From Hyphomicrobiales bacterium (lineage in GTDB: Bacteria > Pseudomonadota > Alphaproteobacteria > Rhizobiales > Xanthobacteraceae): a stretch of 13,774 nt of DNA. This document shows positions 1 to 6,345 of the stretch, one piece after another. Position numbers and translations under genes: made by a program. The notes below the pieces were generated by a model. That model was not told where the DNA came from, did no database searches, and worked only from the letters and a program-made list of their open reading frames with translations. The first letter of the stretch is position 1, and each line of letters starts with the position of its first letter. The stretch spans positions 1-13,774 of the forward strand of contig JACQDO010000375.1 of the NCBI GenBank assembly GCA_016201085.1. The letters are read 5' to 3'.

Positions 1-380
1 CCGGCTGGTGGGAAGGCGGCTCAATGATCATGGGCTTCGTCAACATGGACAAGTGGAACGCGCTGCCCAAGATCTACAAGGCGATTCTTGAGCAGGCTGG
101 CCACTACGCCAACACCTGGATGATCGCGAAATACGATACCCTCAATCCGGCTGCGCTGCGGCGTCTGCTTGCGGGCGGCACGAAGTTGCACGGTTTCTCG
201 CCGCCGATCATGGAAGCCTGCTTCAAAGCAGCCAAAGAATTGCACGGTGAAATAGCGGCGACGAATGCGAGCTTCAAGAAGGTGTACGATTCGATGACCG
301 ACTACACCAATAACGGCTACCAGTGGTTCCAGGTCGCCGAACTGAGCTATGACTCCTTCATGGTCCGTCACTCGCGCTGA
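1..380 (+). CDS. dctP: TRAP transporter substrate-binding protein, 3' end only
   Basis: This is the C-terminal 125 or so residues of a periplasmic solute-binding protein of a TRAP transporter; the start lies before the window and the reading frame runs from base 3. The visible part opens with a GWWEGG motif, then a VNMDKWNALP segment and an AKYDTLNPAALRRLLAGG segment, which I recognise from the DctP-family branch linked to mannitol/chloroaromatic-type TRAP systems (FcbT1-like). Such proteins bind an organic acid in the periplasm and deliver it to the DctQM membrane complex. The membrane subunits lie just downstream but on the opposite strand, so the gene is convergent with them. It ends in TGA and is followed 21 bases later by a strong terminator. 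The substrate cannot be read from this fragment. Family is secure; the branch is inference. Confidence 0.88.
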   Translation, partial: GWWEGGSMIMGFVNMDKWNALPKIYKAILEQAGHYANTWMIAKYDTLNPAALRRLLAGGTKLHGFSPPIMEACFKAAKELHGEIAATNASFKKVYDSMTDYTNNGYQWFQVAELSYDSFMVRHSR

Positions 381-401
381 TCGCAACGCCATGCATTTCG
401 G

Positions 402-438
402 CGGCTCCGGAGTTTCGGCTCCGGAGCCGTTTTGTTTT
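402..438 (+). terminator. Rho-independent terminator after dctP
   Basis: A perfect 11-bp stem (402-412 with 419-429, core GGCTCCGGAG / CTCCGGAGCC) closes a 6-base loop TTTCGG and is followed by TTTTGTTTT (430-438). This is a textbook intrinsic terminator for the rightward binding-protein gene. Read leftward, the bases after the hairpin are A-rich rather than T-rich, so it should act poorly on the converging dctQM transcript, whose stop codon lies only 14 bases beyond the T-tract. Confidence 0.92.
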
Positions 439-451
439 CGTTGGTGGCTGT

Positions 452-2110
452 TTATTTTTTCGCGGGATCGCTGAAGTCGAGCGGCGGCAACTCGATTTGC
501 GGAATTTCGATCTTCACCTTGTTCGGATCGATCGTCGAGGCGGCGCCTTTGTAGTGCATGACCATGGCCGGGAACAAAATCACCAGCAGCACCATGATCA
601 CCTGGATGACGACGAACGGCACCGCACCCCAGTAAATCTGCCCAGTGGTGACCGGGTCCATGCGCTTGCCGGTGATGCGGTCGAGATACGATTCTTTCGG
701 CGCCACCGAGCGCAGATAGAATAGTGCAAAGCCGAATGGCGGATGCATGAACGAGGTCTGCATGTTGACGCCAAGAATGACGCCGAACCATATCAAGTCG
801 ATGCCTAGTTTCTCGGCCGCCGGTCCGAGCAGGGGGATGACGATGAAGGCGAGCTCGAAGAAATCCAGGAAGAAGGCCAGCACGAACACGAAGGCGTTGA
901 CGAAGATCAGGAATCCGATCTGTCCGCCGGGTAGCGATACCAGCAGATCCTCGACCCAGATGTGCCCGCTGACCCCGTAGAAAGTGAGCGAAAATACGCG
1001 GGCGCCGAGCAGAATGAAGACCACGAAAGCCGACAATTTGGCCGTGGATTCGACCGCCTGACGCACCAGACCCCAGGTCAATCGGCGCTTGAGGGCGCCG
1101 AGTATCAAGGCGCCGCTGGCGCCCATGGCGCCGCCTTCGGTCGGCGTGGCGACGCCGATGAAGATCGTGCCGAGCACCAGAAAAATCAGGAACAACGGCG
1201 GCACCATCACGAAGGTGGTCTGCTGCGCCATATGCGACAGGAAGCGAAAGCCGGTGACGTGGGAGACGATCCAGTTCACGATGGCGACGCCGAAGGCGAA
1301 CAGGATGCCGAAGAACATGCTCAGCACGACGAAGTCGGCGCCGTGCGAGGTGGAATTCCGCATCATCGCCCAGCCGAAAACGGCGCTGGCAACCGCCAGA
1401 ACGGCGAGCGAGATCAGACCGCGGCTATTGTCGGCTTCGCGGAAGCCGACCGCCTCGGCCGGAAGTCCCGGCGTCGCCTTCGGAAACAGCAGCGTGACGA
1501 AGAAGACATAAATTGCGTAAAGGCCCGCCAGCACGATGCCGGGTATGAAGGCGCCCTCATACATGTCGCCGACCGACTTGCCGAGCTGGTCGGCCATGAC
1601 GATGAGCACCAGCGAAGGCGGGATGATCTGCGCCAGCGTGCCGGACGCGGCGATGACGCCGGATGCCACGCGCCGGTCGTAGCCGTAGCGCAGCATGATC
1701 GGCAGCGAGATCAGGCCCATCGATATCACCGAGGCCGCGACCACGCCGGTGGTGGCGGCAAGCAGCGCGCCAACGAATATGACTGCATAGGCAAGGCCGC
1801 CGCGCACGGTGCCGAACAATTGTCCGATGGTATCGAGCAGATCTTCCGCCATGCCGGATCGCTCTAACACCAATCCCATGAAGGTGAAGAATGGTATCGC
1901 CAGCAGCGTGTCGTTGCTCATCACCCCGTAGACGCGCTCGGGCAGGGCTTGCAGAAAGTCGGGGACGAACAAGCCTAATTCGATGCCGAGCAGTGCGAAC
2001 AGCAACCCAACAGCGCCGAGCGAAAACGCCGCCGGATAGCCGAGCAGCAGAAAAACCACCAATGCGCCGAACATGATCGGCGCCATATTGTGGATCAAGA
2101 AGGCTGTCAT
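452..2110 (-). CDS. dctM: TRAP transporter large permease, DctM family
   Basis: 552-residue, very hydrophobic inner-membrane protein that forms the ion-coupled transport channel of a TRAP system. It opens with a membrane segment (residues about 8-36) followed by the family-typical stretch ending in ERVYGVMSNDTLLAIPFFTFMG, and shows ASGTLAQIIPPSLVLIV and TPTEGGAMGASGAL, which are hallmark DctM loop sequences, the latter near the second inverted half. At 552 residues it exceeds the usual length of about 430 and belongs to the longer FcbT3-like type, with extra loop and C-terminal sequence; the tail after the last membrane segment is polar and Pro-rich (IELPPLDFSDPAKK). The start is ATG with GGAG six bases upstream. 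It follows dctQ by 28 bases on the same strand, so the two form an operon. Substrate unknown, probably an organic acid. Confidence 0.95.
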   Translation of the reverse strand: MTAFLIHNMAPIMFGALVVFLLLGYPAAFSLGAVGLLFALLGIELGLFVPDFLQALPERVYGVMSNDTLLAIPFFTFMGLVLERSGMAEDLLDTIGQLFGTVRGGLAYAVIFVGALLAATTGVVAASVISMGLISLPIMLRYGYDRRVASGVIAASGTLAQIIPPSLVLIVMADQLGKSVGDMYEGAFIPGIVLAGLYAIYVFFVTLLFPKATPGLPAEAVGFREADNSRGLISLAVLAVASAVFGWAMMRNSTSHGADFVVLSMFFGILFAFGVAIVNWIVSHVTGFRFLSHMAQQTTFVMVPPLFLIFLVLGTIFIGVATPTEGGAMGASGALILGALKRRLTWGLVRQAVESTAKLSAFVVFILLGARVFSLTFYGVSGHIWVEDLLVSLPGGQIGFLIFVNAFVFVLAFFLDFFELAFIVIPLLGPAAEKLGIDLIWFGVILGVNMQTSFMHPPFGFALFYLRSVAPKESYLDRITGKRMDPVTTGQIYWGAVPFVVIQVIMVLLVILFPAMVMHYKGAASTIDPNKVKIEIPQIELPPLDFSDPAKK

Positions 2111-2138
2111 TGAAAACTCCGGGGACCGCTATGTTCGC

Positions 2139-2741
2139 TCAGCGCTTCTCGATCGCTTCGACGATATGTTCGACCTCGGCTTCGAGGGCATGTACTTGTG
2201 TCGCGTGCGGATCGGGAATGAGCTCGCGCATCACGGCGATCCGCTTGACCAGCTCGGAAACGCCTTGAACGAGCAGCATCGCAAAACCGATCATCACCAG
2301 AGCCTTGCTTGGCCATTGCGGCAACCCACCGGCGTTGCCTGACTGCTCATTGACCTCGATCGAGCGAAGGAAAAAGGGAATGCCGGTTATGATCATGACG
2401 ATGGTCAGCGGCAACAGAAAGAACGCATGGCCGATAACGTCGATGCTGTCGCGCAGGCGTTTCGGCAGCATGTTGTTCACGATGTCGATGCGGATATGTT
2501 CGTTGGCGAGCAGCGTCCAGGGCGAGCACAGCAGGAACACGATGCTGAATAGCACCCACTGCAATTCGAGCCACGAGTTCGACGAGGTGTCGAAAATCTT
2601 GCGCACGGAGGCGTTGGCTGCCGAAACCACCACGGCGGCAAGGATAAGCCATGCCAGGTGTCTGCCGATCCAAGCGGTGAAGGCGTCGATCCGGCGCGTT
2701 ATCGGAAGCAACGCCTTGAGTACTGCGTCGAGAGCGCCCAC
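2139..2741 (-). CDS. dctQ: TRAP transporter small permease, DctQ family
   Basis: 200-residue membrane protein with four predicted transmembrane segments (roughly residues 25-45, 60-80, 105-125 and 145-170), the topology of DctQ subunits. The motif SWLELQWVLFSIVFLL in the second segment, followed by ANEHIRIDIV, is characteristic of the family. DctQ binds DctM and is needed for coupling to the binding protein. The start codon is GTG at 2741; an AGAGGGGA ribosome site (2747-2754) lies five bases before it, which decides this start. It ends in a charged helix (HALEAEVEHIVEAIEKR) likely to be cytoplasmic. It is the first gene of the dctQM operon. The long N-terminus and length fit the FcbT2-like group rather than the short C4-dicarboxylate group. 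Confidence 0.93.
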   Translation of the reverse strand: MGALDAVLKALLPITRRIDAFTAWIGRHLAWLILAAVVVSAANASVRKIFDTSSNSWLELQWVLFSIVFLLCSPWTLLANEHIRIDIVNNMLPKRLRDSIDVIGHAFFLLPLTIVMIITGIPFFLRSIEVNEQSGNAGGLPQWPSKALVMIGFAMLLVQGVSELVKRIAVMRELIPDPHATQVHALEAEVEHIVEAIEKR

Positions 2742-3093
2742 TTAATTCCCCTCTGCCAGGCCTGGGCTGTTAGCCGGGCCGCGTTTTATTTTTGTGTCCC
2801 CAAAGCCCGGCCGTGAGACCAAGCTCCCCACCTTAATCCAATGCCTGCATCAGCCGTCAATGGACAAGTTGGTCGCATACCGGGCAGTGGGCGCCCCGAA
2901 TGGGGGGTGGGGAGCGGCCATGGTTGGACGAGGGCTGCCGCACCGCGGGCAGAAACCCATGGTTAACGAACCGTAAACCCTCGGTTAACCACGCCGAGGC
3001 TACAAAAGCCGCTGGACTGCCTCTCGGGGAATGCTGGCCGCGCATGGTCCGGCCAGGCTGCCGGCATGGGTGCGCGGCACGCGAGGACACAGC
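2742..3093. other. Divergent intergenic region between dctQ and the MCP gene
   Basis: A 352-base stretch that must hold the promoters of both divergent genes. I see no convincing gene in it. An in-frame ATG at 3031 would extend the MCP gene by 21 residues but lacks a ribosome site. Contents: a 7-bp inverted repeat GCCGGGC/GCCCGGC (2773-2779 and 2805-2811) around a 25-base AT-richer loop, a G-rich run near 2899-2914, and the TTAA-type half-site triplet at 2963-2988. I cannot place a confident -35/-10 pair. Confidence 0.6.
2963..2988 (+). promoter_or_regulatory. Three evenly spaced TTAA-type half-sites, CtrA-box-like
   Basis: The sequence reads TTAA, seven bases, TAAA, seven bases, TTAA. The consensus for the alphaproteobacterial cell-cycle regulator CtrA is TTAA-N7-TTAA, so this holds two overlapping sites, each with one half one base off consensus. 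The outer halves also form a GGTTAAC/GTTAACC inverted repeat (2961-2967 and 2984-2990). The site lies about 105-130 bases before the MCP start; CtrA is known to control motility and chemotaxis genes in this class. Function here is inferred. Confidence 0.4.
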
Positions 3094-4380
3094 ATGCGGC
3101 AGTTTACGATCGCCGAGCGGCTGATAGCGGCCGTCCTGCTGTCGCTCTCCGCGACGCGAGGGATCGCGCGACCGTTGGCCGTGGCCGCCGATACCATCGA
3201 CGCCATCGCCTATGCGGAACTCGCATCCGCACCGTCACTGCCGCCCGGGCGGGGCGAAATCGAGCGGTTGATTTCCGCCACCGATCGGCTCGCCGAGGCG
3301 ATCGGCGAGCGCCAGCGCCGCGAGCTCGTGCATAACGATCTCGAACGCACCCGGCAGGCCGCGCGTCGCGTCAATCTATCGCAACTGGCGCACGAGGTTG
3401 AGACCGCCACCGAGGGCGGCATCCAGCCGATCGTCGCCGGCGCGTCGGCCCTGAAATTCAAGGCCGAGGACATGCTGGCCGCGCTGGAGACCGTACGGAC
3501 GGCCTTCGAGGAAACCACGCGCGCCGCCGAAGGGTCGCGCGCCATGAACCAGGCCGCCGGTCAATTATCCGACCGTGTGATGCAGGCGATTGTCGAGATC
3601 GCGGAGCAGGTGCGGCGCGGCAGCGGTCTCGGCCGCGAGGCGGTGATGCGCGCCAATGCCTCGCGCATTACGATCGATGCGCTGAGCAAGGCGGCCAACC
3701 AGATCGGCGAGATCGTCACGGTGATCGACCGGATCGCGGCGCAGACCAATCTGCTGGCACTCAATGCGACCATCGAGGCGGCGCGCGCGGGCGAGGCCGG
3801 GCGCGGCTTTTCGGTGGTCGCCTCCGAGGTCAAGACGCTGGCGACGCAAACCGGGCAATCGACCGAACGGATCGGTGCCAAGATCGCCGAAATTCAAACC
3901 ACCACGCGCGAAGTCGTAGCGTCGCTGTCCGGCGTCGCCGAGGCCATCGATCAGTTCTCCGACGTCACCGAGACCGTATCGGTGGCGATCGAACAGCAGG
4001 ACGTCTCCGCCGTCGCCGCCGACATGCAAGCGACATCGCAATCTCTGCGCCGCGAAATCCCGGACATTGTCCGTCAGGCGGTAAAGGCCGATTTGCGCGA
4101 ATTCCCGCGCTACGCGGTCGATTTCTCCGCCCGCATGGAGATCGACGGCCGCATTGCCGACGTCCGTGTTCATGACGTCAGCGAGGGCGGCGTGCGCATC
4201 GCGGCCGCCGACCCTCTCACCGTCGGCGATCGGGTCGCCTTGACCTTCCGCGGCATGAAAAAAATCGCCGGCCAGGTCGTGCGCAACGGCAAAGACGGTT
4301 GCGGCGTTTGTTTCATGCCGGTGCGACTGCGGCTGGAGGAATTGCGCGATCTGGTGACGGCGCCGGGGCAGGCGGCTTAG
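3094..4380 (+). CDS. Methyl-accepting chemotaxis-like protein with PilZ domain, apparently lacking its sensor
   Basis: 428 residues. In order: a short hydrophobic N-terminus (residues 10-20), a HAMP-like segment (about 25-72, with ARPL and a GEIERL that match HAMP landmarks), a long coiled-coil signalling domain with the canonical hairpin tip ([20 protein letters not shown], from N219 with the bend near E228), and a C-terminal PilZ domain (about 335-425) with both c-di-GMP motifs, RxxxR (R335, R339) and DxSxxG (D361, S363, G366). The tip should contact CheA/CheW; PilZ should bind c-di-GMP. There is no periplasmic ligand domain and no second membrane segment before HAMP, and the descending helix looks about 50 residues short. 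I chose ATG 3094 because GAGGA lies six bases upstream; ATG 3031 has no ribosome site. Divergent from dctQ and convergent with moaA. It could be functional as a cytosolic receptor or be a decaying gene. Confidence 0.88.
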   Translation: MRQFTIAERLIAAVLLSLSATRGIARPLAVAADTIDAIAYAELASAPSLPPGRGEIERLISATDRLAEAIGERQRRELVHNDLERTRQAARRVNLSQLAHEVETATEGGIQPIVAGASALKFKAEDMLAALETVRTAFEETTRAAEGSRAMNQAAGQLSDRVMQAIVEIAEQVRRGSGLGREAVMRANASRITIDALSKAANQIGEIVTVIDRIAAQTNLLALNATIEAARAGEAGRGFSVVASEVKTLATQTGQSTERIGAKIAEIQTTTREVVASLSGVAEAIDQFSDVTETVSVAIEQQDVSAVAADMQATSQSLRREIPDIVRQAVKADLREFPRYAVDFSARMEIDGRIADVRVHDVSEGGVRIAAADPLTVGDRVALTFRGMKKIAGQVVRNGKDGCGVCFMPVRLRLEELRDLVTAPGQAA

Positions 4381-5429
4381 CCGCCGGTCACGCTCATATG
4401 GCGCGCCAGCGCCGGCTGCCGATGGCGGCGATCGATGATGAAATCGTGCCCCTTGGGCTTGCGCGTGATGGCCTCGTCGATCGCGGCATGCAGCAGTTGA
4501 TCGCCTTCCGAGGCGCGCAGCGGCGTGCGCAGGTCGGCGGCGTCATTCTGGCCGAGACACATATAGAGCGTGCCGGTGCAGGTGATGCGCACCCGGTTGC
4601 AGGTCTCGCAGAAATTATGCGTCATCGGCGTGATGAAGCCGAGCCGGCCGCCGGTCTCCTTGACGCGCACGTAACGCGCCGGCCCGCCGGTGCGATAATC
4701 GATTTCTTCGAGCGTGTAGCGTTCGACCAGGCGCGACCGCACGATCGACAGCGGCAGATACTGATCGAGCCGGCTTTCGTCGACGTCGCCGAGCGGCATC
4801 ACCTCGATCACCGTGAGATCCATGCCGCGGCCGTGCGCCCATTCGACCAGGCCGGCGATCTCATCCTCGTTGACGTCCTTGAGCGCCACCGCGTTGATCT
4901 TCACTTTCAATCCGGCGGCCAGCGCCGCGTCGATGCCGGCCAGCACCTTGTCGAGATCGCCCCAGCGCGTGATTTCGCGGAACGTGTCGGGATTGAGCGT
5001 GTCGAGCGACACATTGATGCGTTCGACGCCAAGCGACTTGAGCTCAGTGGAATATTTTTCCAGCTGCGAGCCATTGGTGGTGAGCGTGAGTTCCTTGAGC
5101 GCGCCGCTGGCGAGATGGCGCGACAGCGACGACACCAGCGTCATGATGCCGCGGCGCACCAGCGGCTCGCCGCCGGTCAGGCGCAGCTTGCTCACGCCTT
5201 TGGCGATGAAGGCGCTGCACAGCCGGTCGAGTTCCTCGAGGCTGAGCAGATCGGCCTTCGGCAGGAACGTCATGTGTTCCGACATGCAATAAACGCAGCG
5301 GAAATCGCAGCGGTCGGTCACCGACACGCGCAAATAGGTGATGGCGCGCGCAAACGGGTCGATCAGCGCGCGCGGGTTTGTTCCGGCGCGATCGAGTTCG
5401 AGCGAAGGGCCGCCAATCGTCGGTGCCAT
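4377..5429 (-). CDS. moaA: GTP 3',8-cyclase MoaA (molybdenum cofactor biosynthesis)
   Basis: 350-residue radical SAM enzyme that, with MoaC, turns GTP into cyclic pyranopterin monophosphate, the first step of molybdenum cofactor synthesis, in the cytoplasm. The N-terminal cluster motif CxxxCxxC is at C41, C45 and C48; SAM-binding LRLTGGEPL follows; the C-terminal GTP-binding cluster shows the expected C-x2-C-x13-C spacing ([19 protein letters not shown]). The protein ends in the Gly-Gly pair that is conserved and needed in MoaA. Length fits the family. The ATG has GGGGA six bases upstream. Its stop codon overlaps that of the MCP gene by 4 bp tail-to-tail. No other moa/mob gene is in the window; a ModA/WtpA-like binding protein lies about 6 kb away, too far to call a cluster. 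Identity is essentially certain. Confidence 0.98.
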   Translation of the reverse strand: MAPTIGGPSLELDRAGTNPRALIDPFARAITYLRVSVTDRCDFRCVYCMSEHMTFLPKADLLSLEELDRLCSAFIAKGVSKLRLTGGEPLVRRGIMTLVSSLSRHLASGALKELTLTTNGSQLEKYSTELKSLGVERINVSLDTLNPDTFREITRWGDLDKVLAGIDAALAAGLKVKINAVALKDVNEDEIAGLVEWAHGRGMDLTVIEVMPLGDVDESRLDQYLPLSIVRSRLVERYTLEEIDYRTGGPARYVRVKETGGRLGFITPMTHNFCETCNRVRITCTGTLYMCLGQNDAADLRTPLRASEGDQLLHAAIDEAITRKPKGHDFIIDRRHRQPALARHMSVTGG

Positions 5430-5444
5430 CGTAAATCCCCGGAC

Positions 5445-5462
5445 GCGGATGCGACCATCCGC
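5445..5462 (-). promoter_or_regulatory. Hairpin in the moaA leader
   Basis: A perfect 7-bp stem GCGGATG/CATCCGC closes a 4-base loop, ending just 4 bases before the moaA ribosome site (GGGGA at 5436-5440) and 15 bases before its ATG. It has no T-run, so it is not a terminator; it could affect access to the ribosome site or mRNA stability. Regulatory role is inference. Confidence 0.4.
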
Positions 5463-5505
5463 TGCCGCTGTATATATGAATAGTGGCGGATAATGGCCAT
5501 AGCGT

Positions 5506-5581
5506 CTAGTGCGGTGGATTTGAAGTTCCTGCTATTGCCTGCGCGAGTCCAAACAGGAACTTCAAATCCAAACCGCACTAG
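5506..5581. repeat. 76-bp palindromic element A (CTAGTG...CACTAG)
   Basis: A near-perfect inverted repeat: left arm 5506-5531 (26 bases) pairs with right arm 5554-5581 (28 bases), the only difference being a 2-base TT bulge in the right arm, around a 22-base loop. Arms begin CTAGTGCGGT and contain GGATTTGAAGTTCCTG. It sits between moaA and the lipoprotein gene and holds no gene. Form and location fit a small non-autonomous palindromic element (MITE- or REP-like) ending in CTAG. Element B, 13 bases away, is a diverged relative of the same length. Mechanism and family name unknown to me. Confidence 0.85.
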
Positions 5582-5594
5582 AATCATGAAATTG

Positions 5595-5670
5595 CTAGTG
5601 TCCCTTCGATTCCGAAGTTCGCATCGGTGCGTGCTGCAAAGTTTTGCGAACTTCGGAATCGGGACACTAG
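5595..5670. repeat. 76-bp palindromic element B (CTAGTG...CACTAG)
   Basis: Left arm 5595-5623 (29 bases) pairs with right arm 5645-5670 (26 bases), perfect except for a 3-base TTC bulge in the left arm, around a 21-base loop. Arms begin CTAGTGTCCC and contain GATTCCGAAGTTCGCA. It shares with element A the CTAGTG ends, a GATT-GAAGTTC core, the 76-bp length and an indel at the same place in the arm, but differs elsewhere in both arms in a pairing-preserving way. It lies 49 bases past the lipoprotein stop codon and might also end that transcript, although no T-run follows. Confidence 0.85.
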
Positions 5671-5719
5671 CGCGCCGCGGCAACGCGGCGTCACCGGAGC
5701 GAGAGGCTGCGTGTTCGCG

Positions 5720-6214
5720 TCAGCGTTGCGCTGGCGTGGACGGCCAGGGCGCCGGCGCTTGCTGCTGAGCCGCTGGAGCCGCCGGTTTCGCGCGCGCCGC
5801 AGCCGGTTTGGCGGCCGGCTTGGCGGTGGACTTCTTCTTGGGCGGAGCCGGCTTTTTGACCGGCTTCGGCGGCGGCGGTGCCGGCGTGAGTTCCACGGTC
5901 ACCGGATTCGGTCGCAACGCCGGATAAGAGCCGGTCGCCATGATCGGCTCCATGGTTTCGCTTTCGGGTAGATAGCCGTTGAGCGTGAAGGTGACGTTCA
6001 CTGGAGAATTGACCGGCAGCGCGAGCGCGCAAGGCGTGCGGCAGGATTGCCCCGTGGAGGTCTTGGCTTCGGCGCCCGGCGGTACGGACTCGAACTGCAC
6101 AGTGTCCATGATCGGCGCCGGCTTGAGCGCGTCGAGACTCATCCAATCCGGAGTCGAAGAACACGCCGCGAGAGCAAGCGCGCCGCTTGCAATCATAATG
6201 ACTCGGTACATCAT
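5720..6214 (-). CDS. Small PEGA-like lipoprotein with Lys/Ala/Pro-rich tail
   Basis: 164 residues. The N-terminus is a lipoprotein signal (hydrophobic residues 5-17, lipobox LAAC, acylated Cys18, Ser at +2, which favours outer-membrane sorting). Residues about 38-86 resemble a PEGA domain: VQFESVPPGAEA, then CRTPC and a final FTLNGYLPES, the usual 'surface-exposed beta' pattern with a TPC turn; C58 and C62 could form a disulfide. From about residue 110 the chain is a low-complexity Pro/Lys/Ala tail and then a Gln/Ala/Pro stretch, likely extended, perhaps to reach through or bind peptidoglycan (inference). The frame is open much further upstream into gph, but the lipobox fixes the start at the tandem ATG-ATG (6214 or 6211), with GGACGG before it. 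Same strand as gph, 131 bases downstream. Function unknown. Confidence 0.85.
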   Translation of the reverse strand: MMYRVIMIASGALALAACSSTPDWMSLDALKPAPIMDTVQFESVPPGAEAKTSTGQSCRTPCALALPVNSPVNVTFTLNGYLPESETMEPIMATGSYPALRPNPVTVELTPAPPPPKPVKKPAPPKKKSTAKPAAKPAAARAKPAAPAAQQQAPAPWPSTPAQR

Positions 6215-6301
6215 TATTTTTACCCGTCCATATGTGCGGCTTAGACCGCCCCACCCGTTAAACAGGATAGGGGTGCCGTCATTGGGAGGCAACCTGTTGC
6301 G

Positions 6302-6333
6302 CCGCGTTAACCTTACCGCGTTAACCATACCGC
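6302..6333. repeat. 14-bp tandem repeat with TTAACC cores
   Basis: Two copies of a 14-mer (CCGCGTTAACCTTA and CCGCGTTAACCATA, one mismatch) plus the first four bases of a third. It lies in the 131-base gap between gph and the lipoprotein gene, about 90-120 bases upstream of the lipoprotein start, where a promoter or operator would be expected. TTAACCAT resembles a CtrA half-site, but the TTAA spacing (10 bases between) is not the CtrA N7. Confidence 0.5.
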
Positions 6334-6345
6334 ATTCTGCTACGA

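Noticed and set aside
962..1867. A 301-codon open frame on the + strand, antisense to dctM
   Set aside because: Rich in Arg, Gly, Asp, His and Gln with no recognisable fold; dctM accounts for this DNA.
2773..2811. GCCGGGC/GCCCGGC inverted repeat as a terminator or riboswitch before dctQ
   Set aside because: Seven pairs around a 25-base loop without a T-run is easily reached by chance in GC-rich DNA and matches no known riboswitch that I can recognise.
3031..3093. A 21-residue N-terminal extension of the MCP gene from ATG 3031
   Set aside because: No ribosome site before 3031, whereas GAGGA lies six bases before ATG 3094, and [10 protein letters not shown] looks like the normal receptor start.
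4299..5483. A 394-codon open frame on the + strand, antisense to moaA
   Set aside because: It is the shadow of moaA: composition is Arg/Ala/His-rich with no domain, while moaA on the other strand has all its catalytic cysteines.
5506..5670. The two palindromes as part of a CRISPR array
   Set aside because: There are only two units, each is an inverted rather than direct repeat, they differ in sequence, and no cas gene is present.
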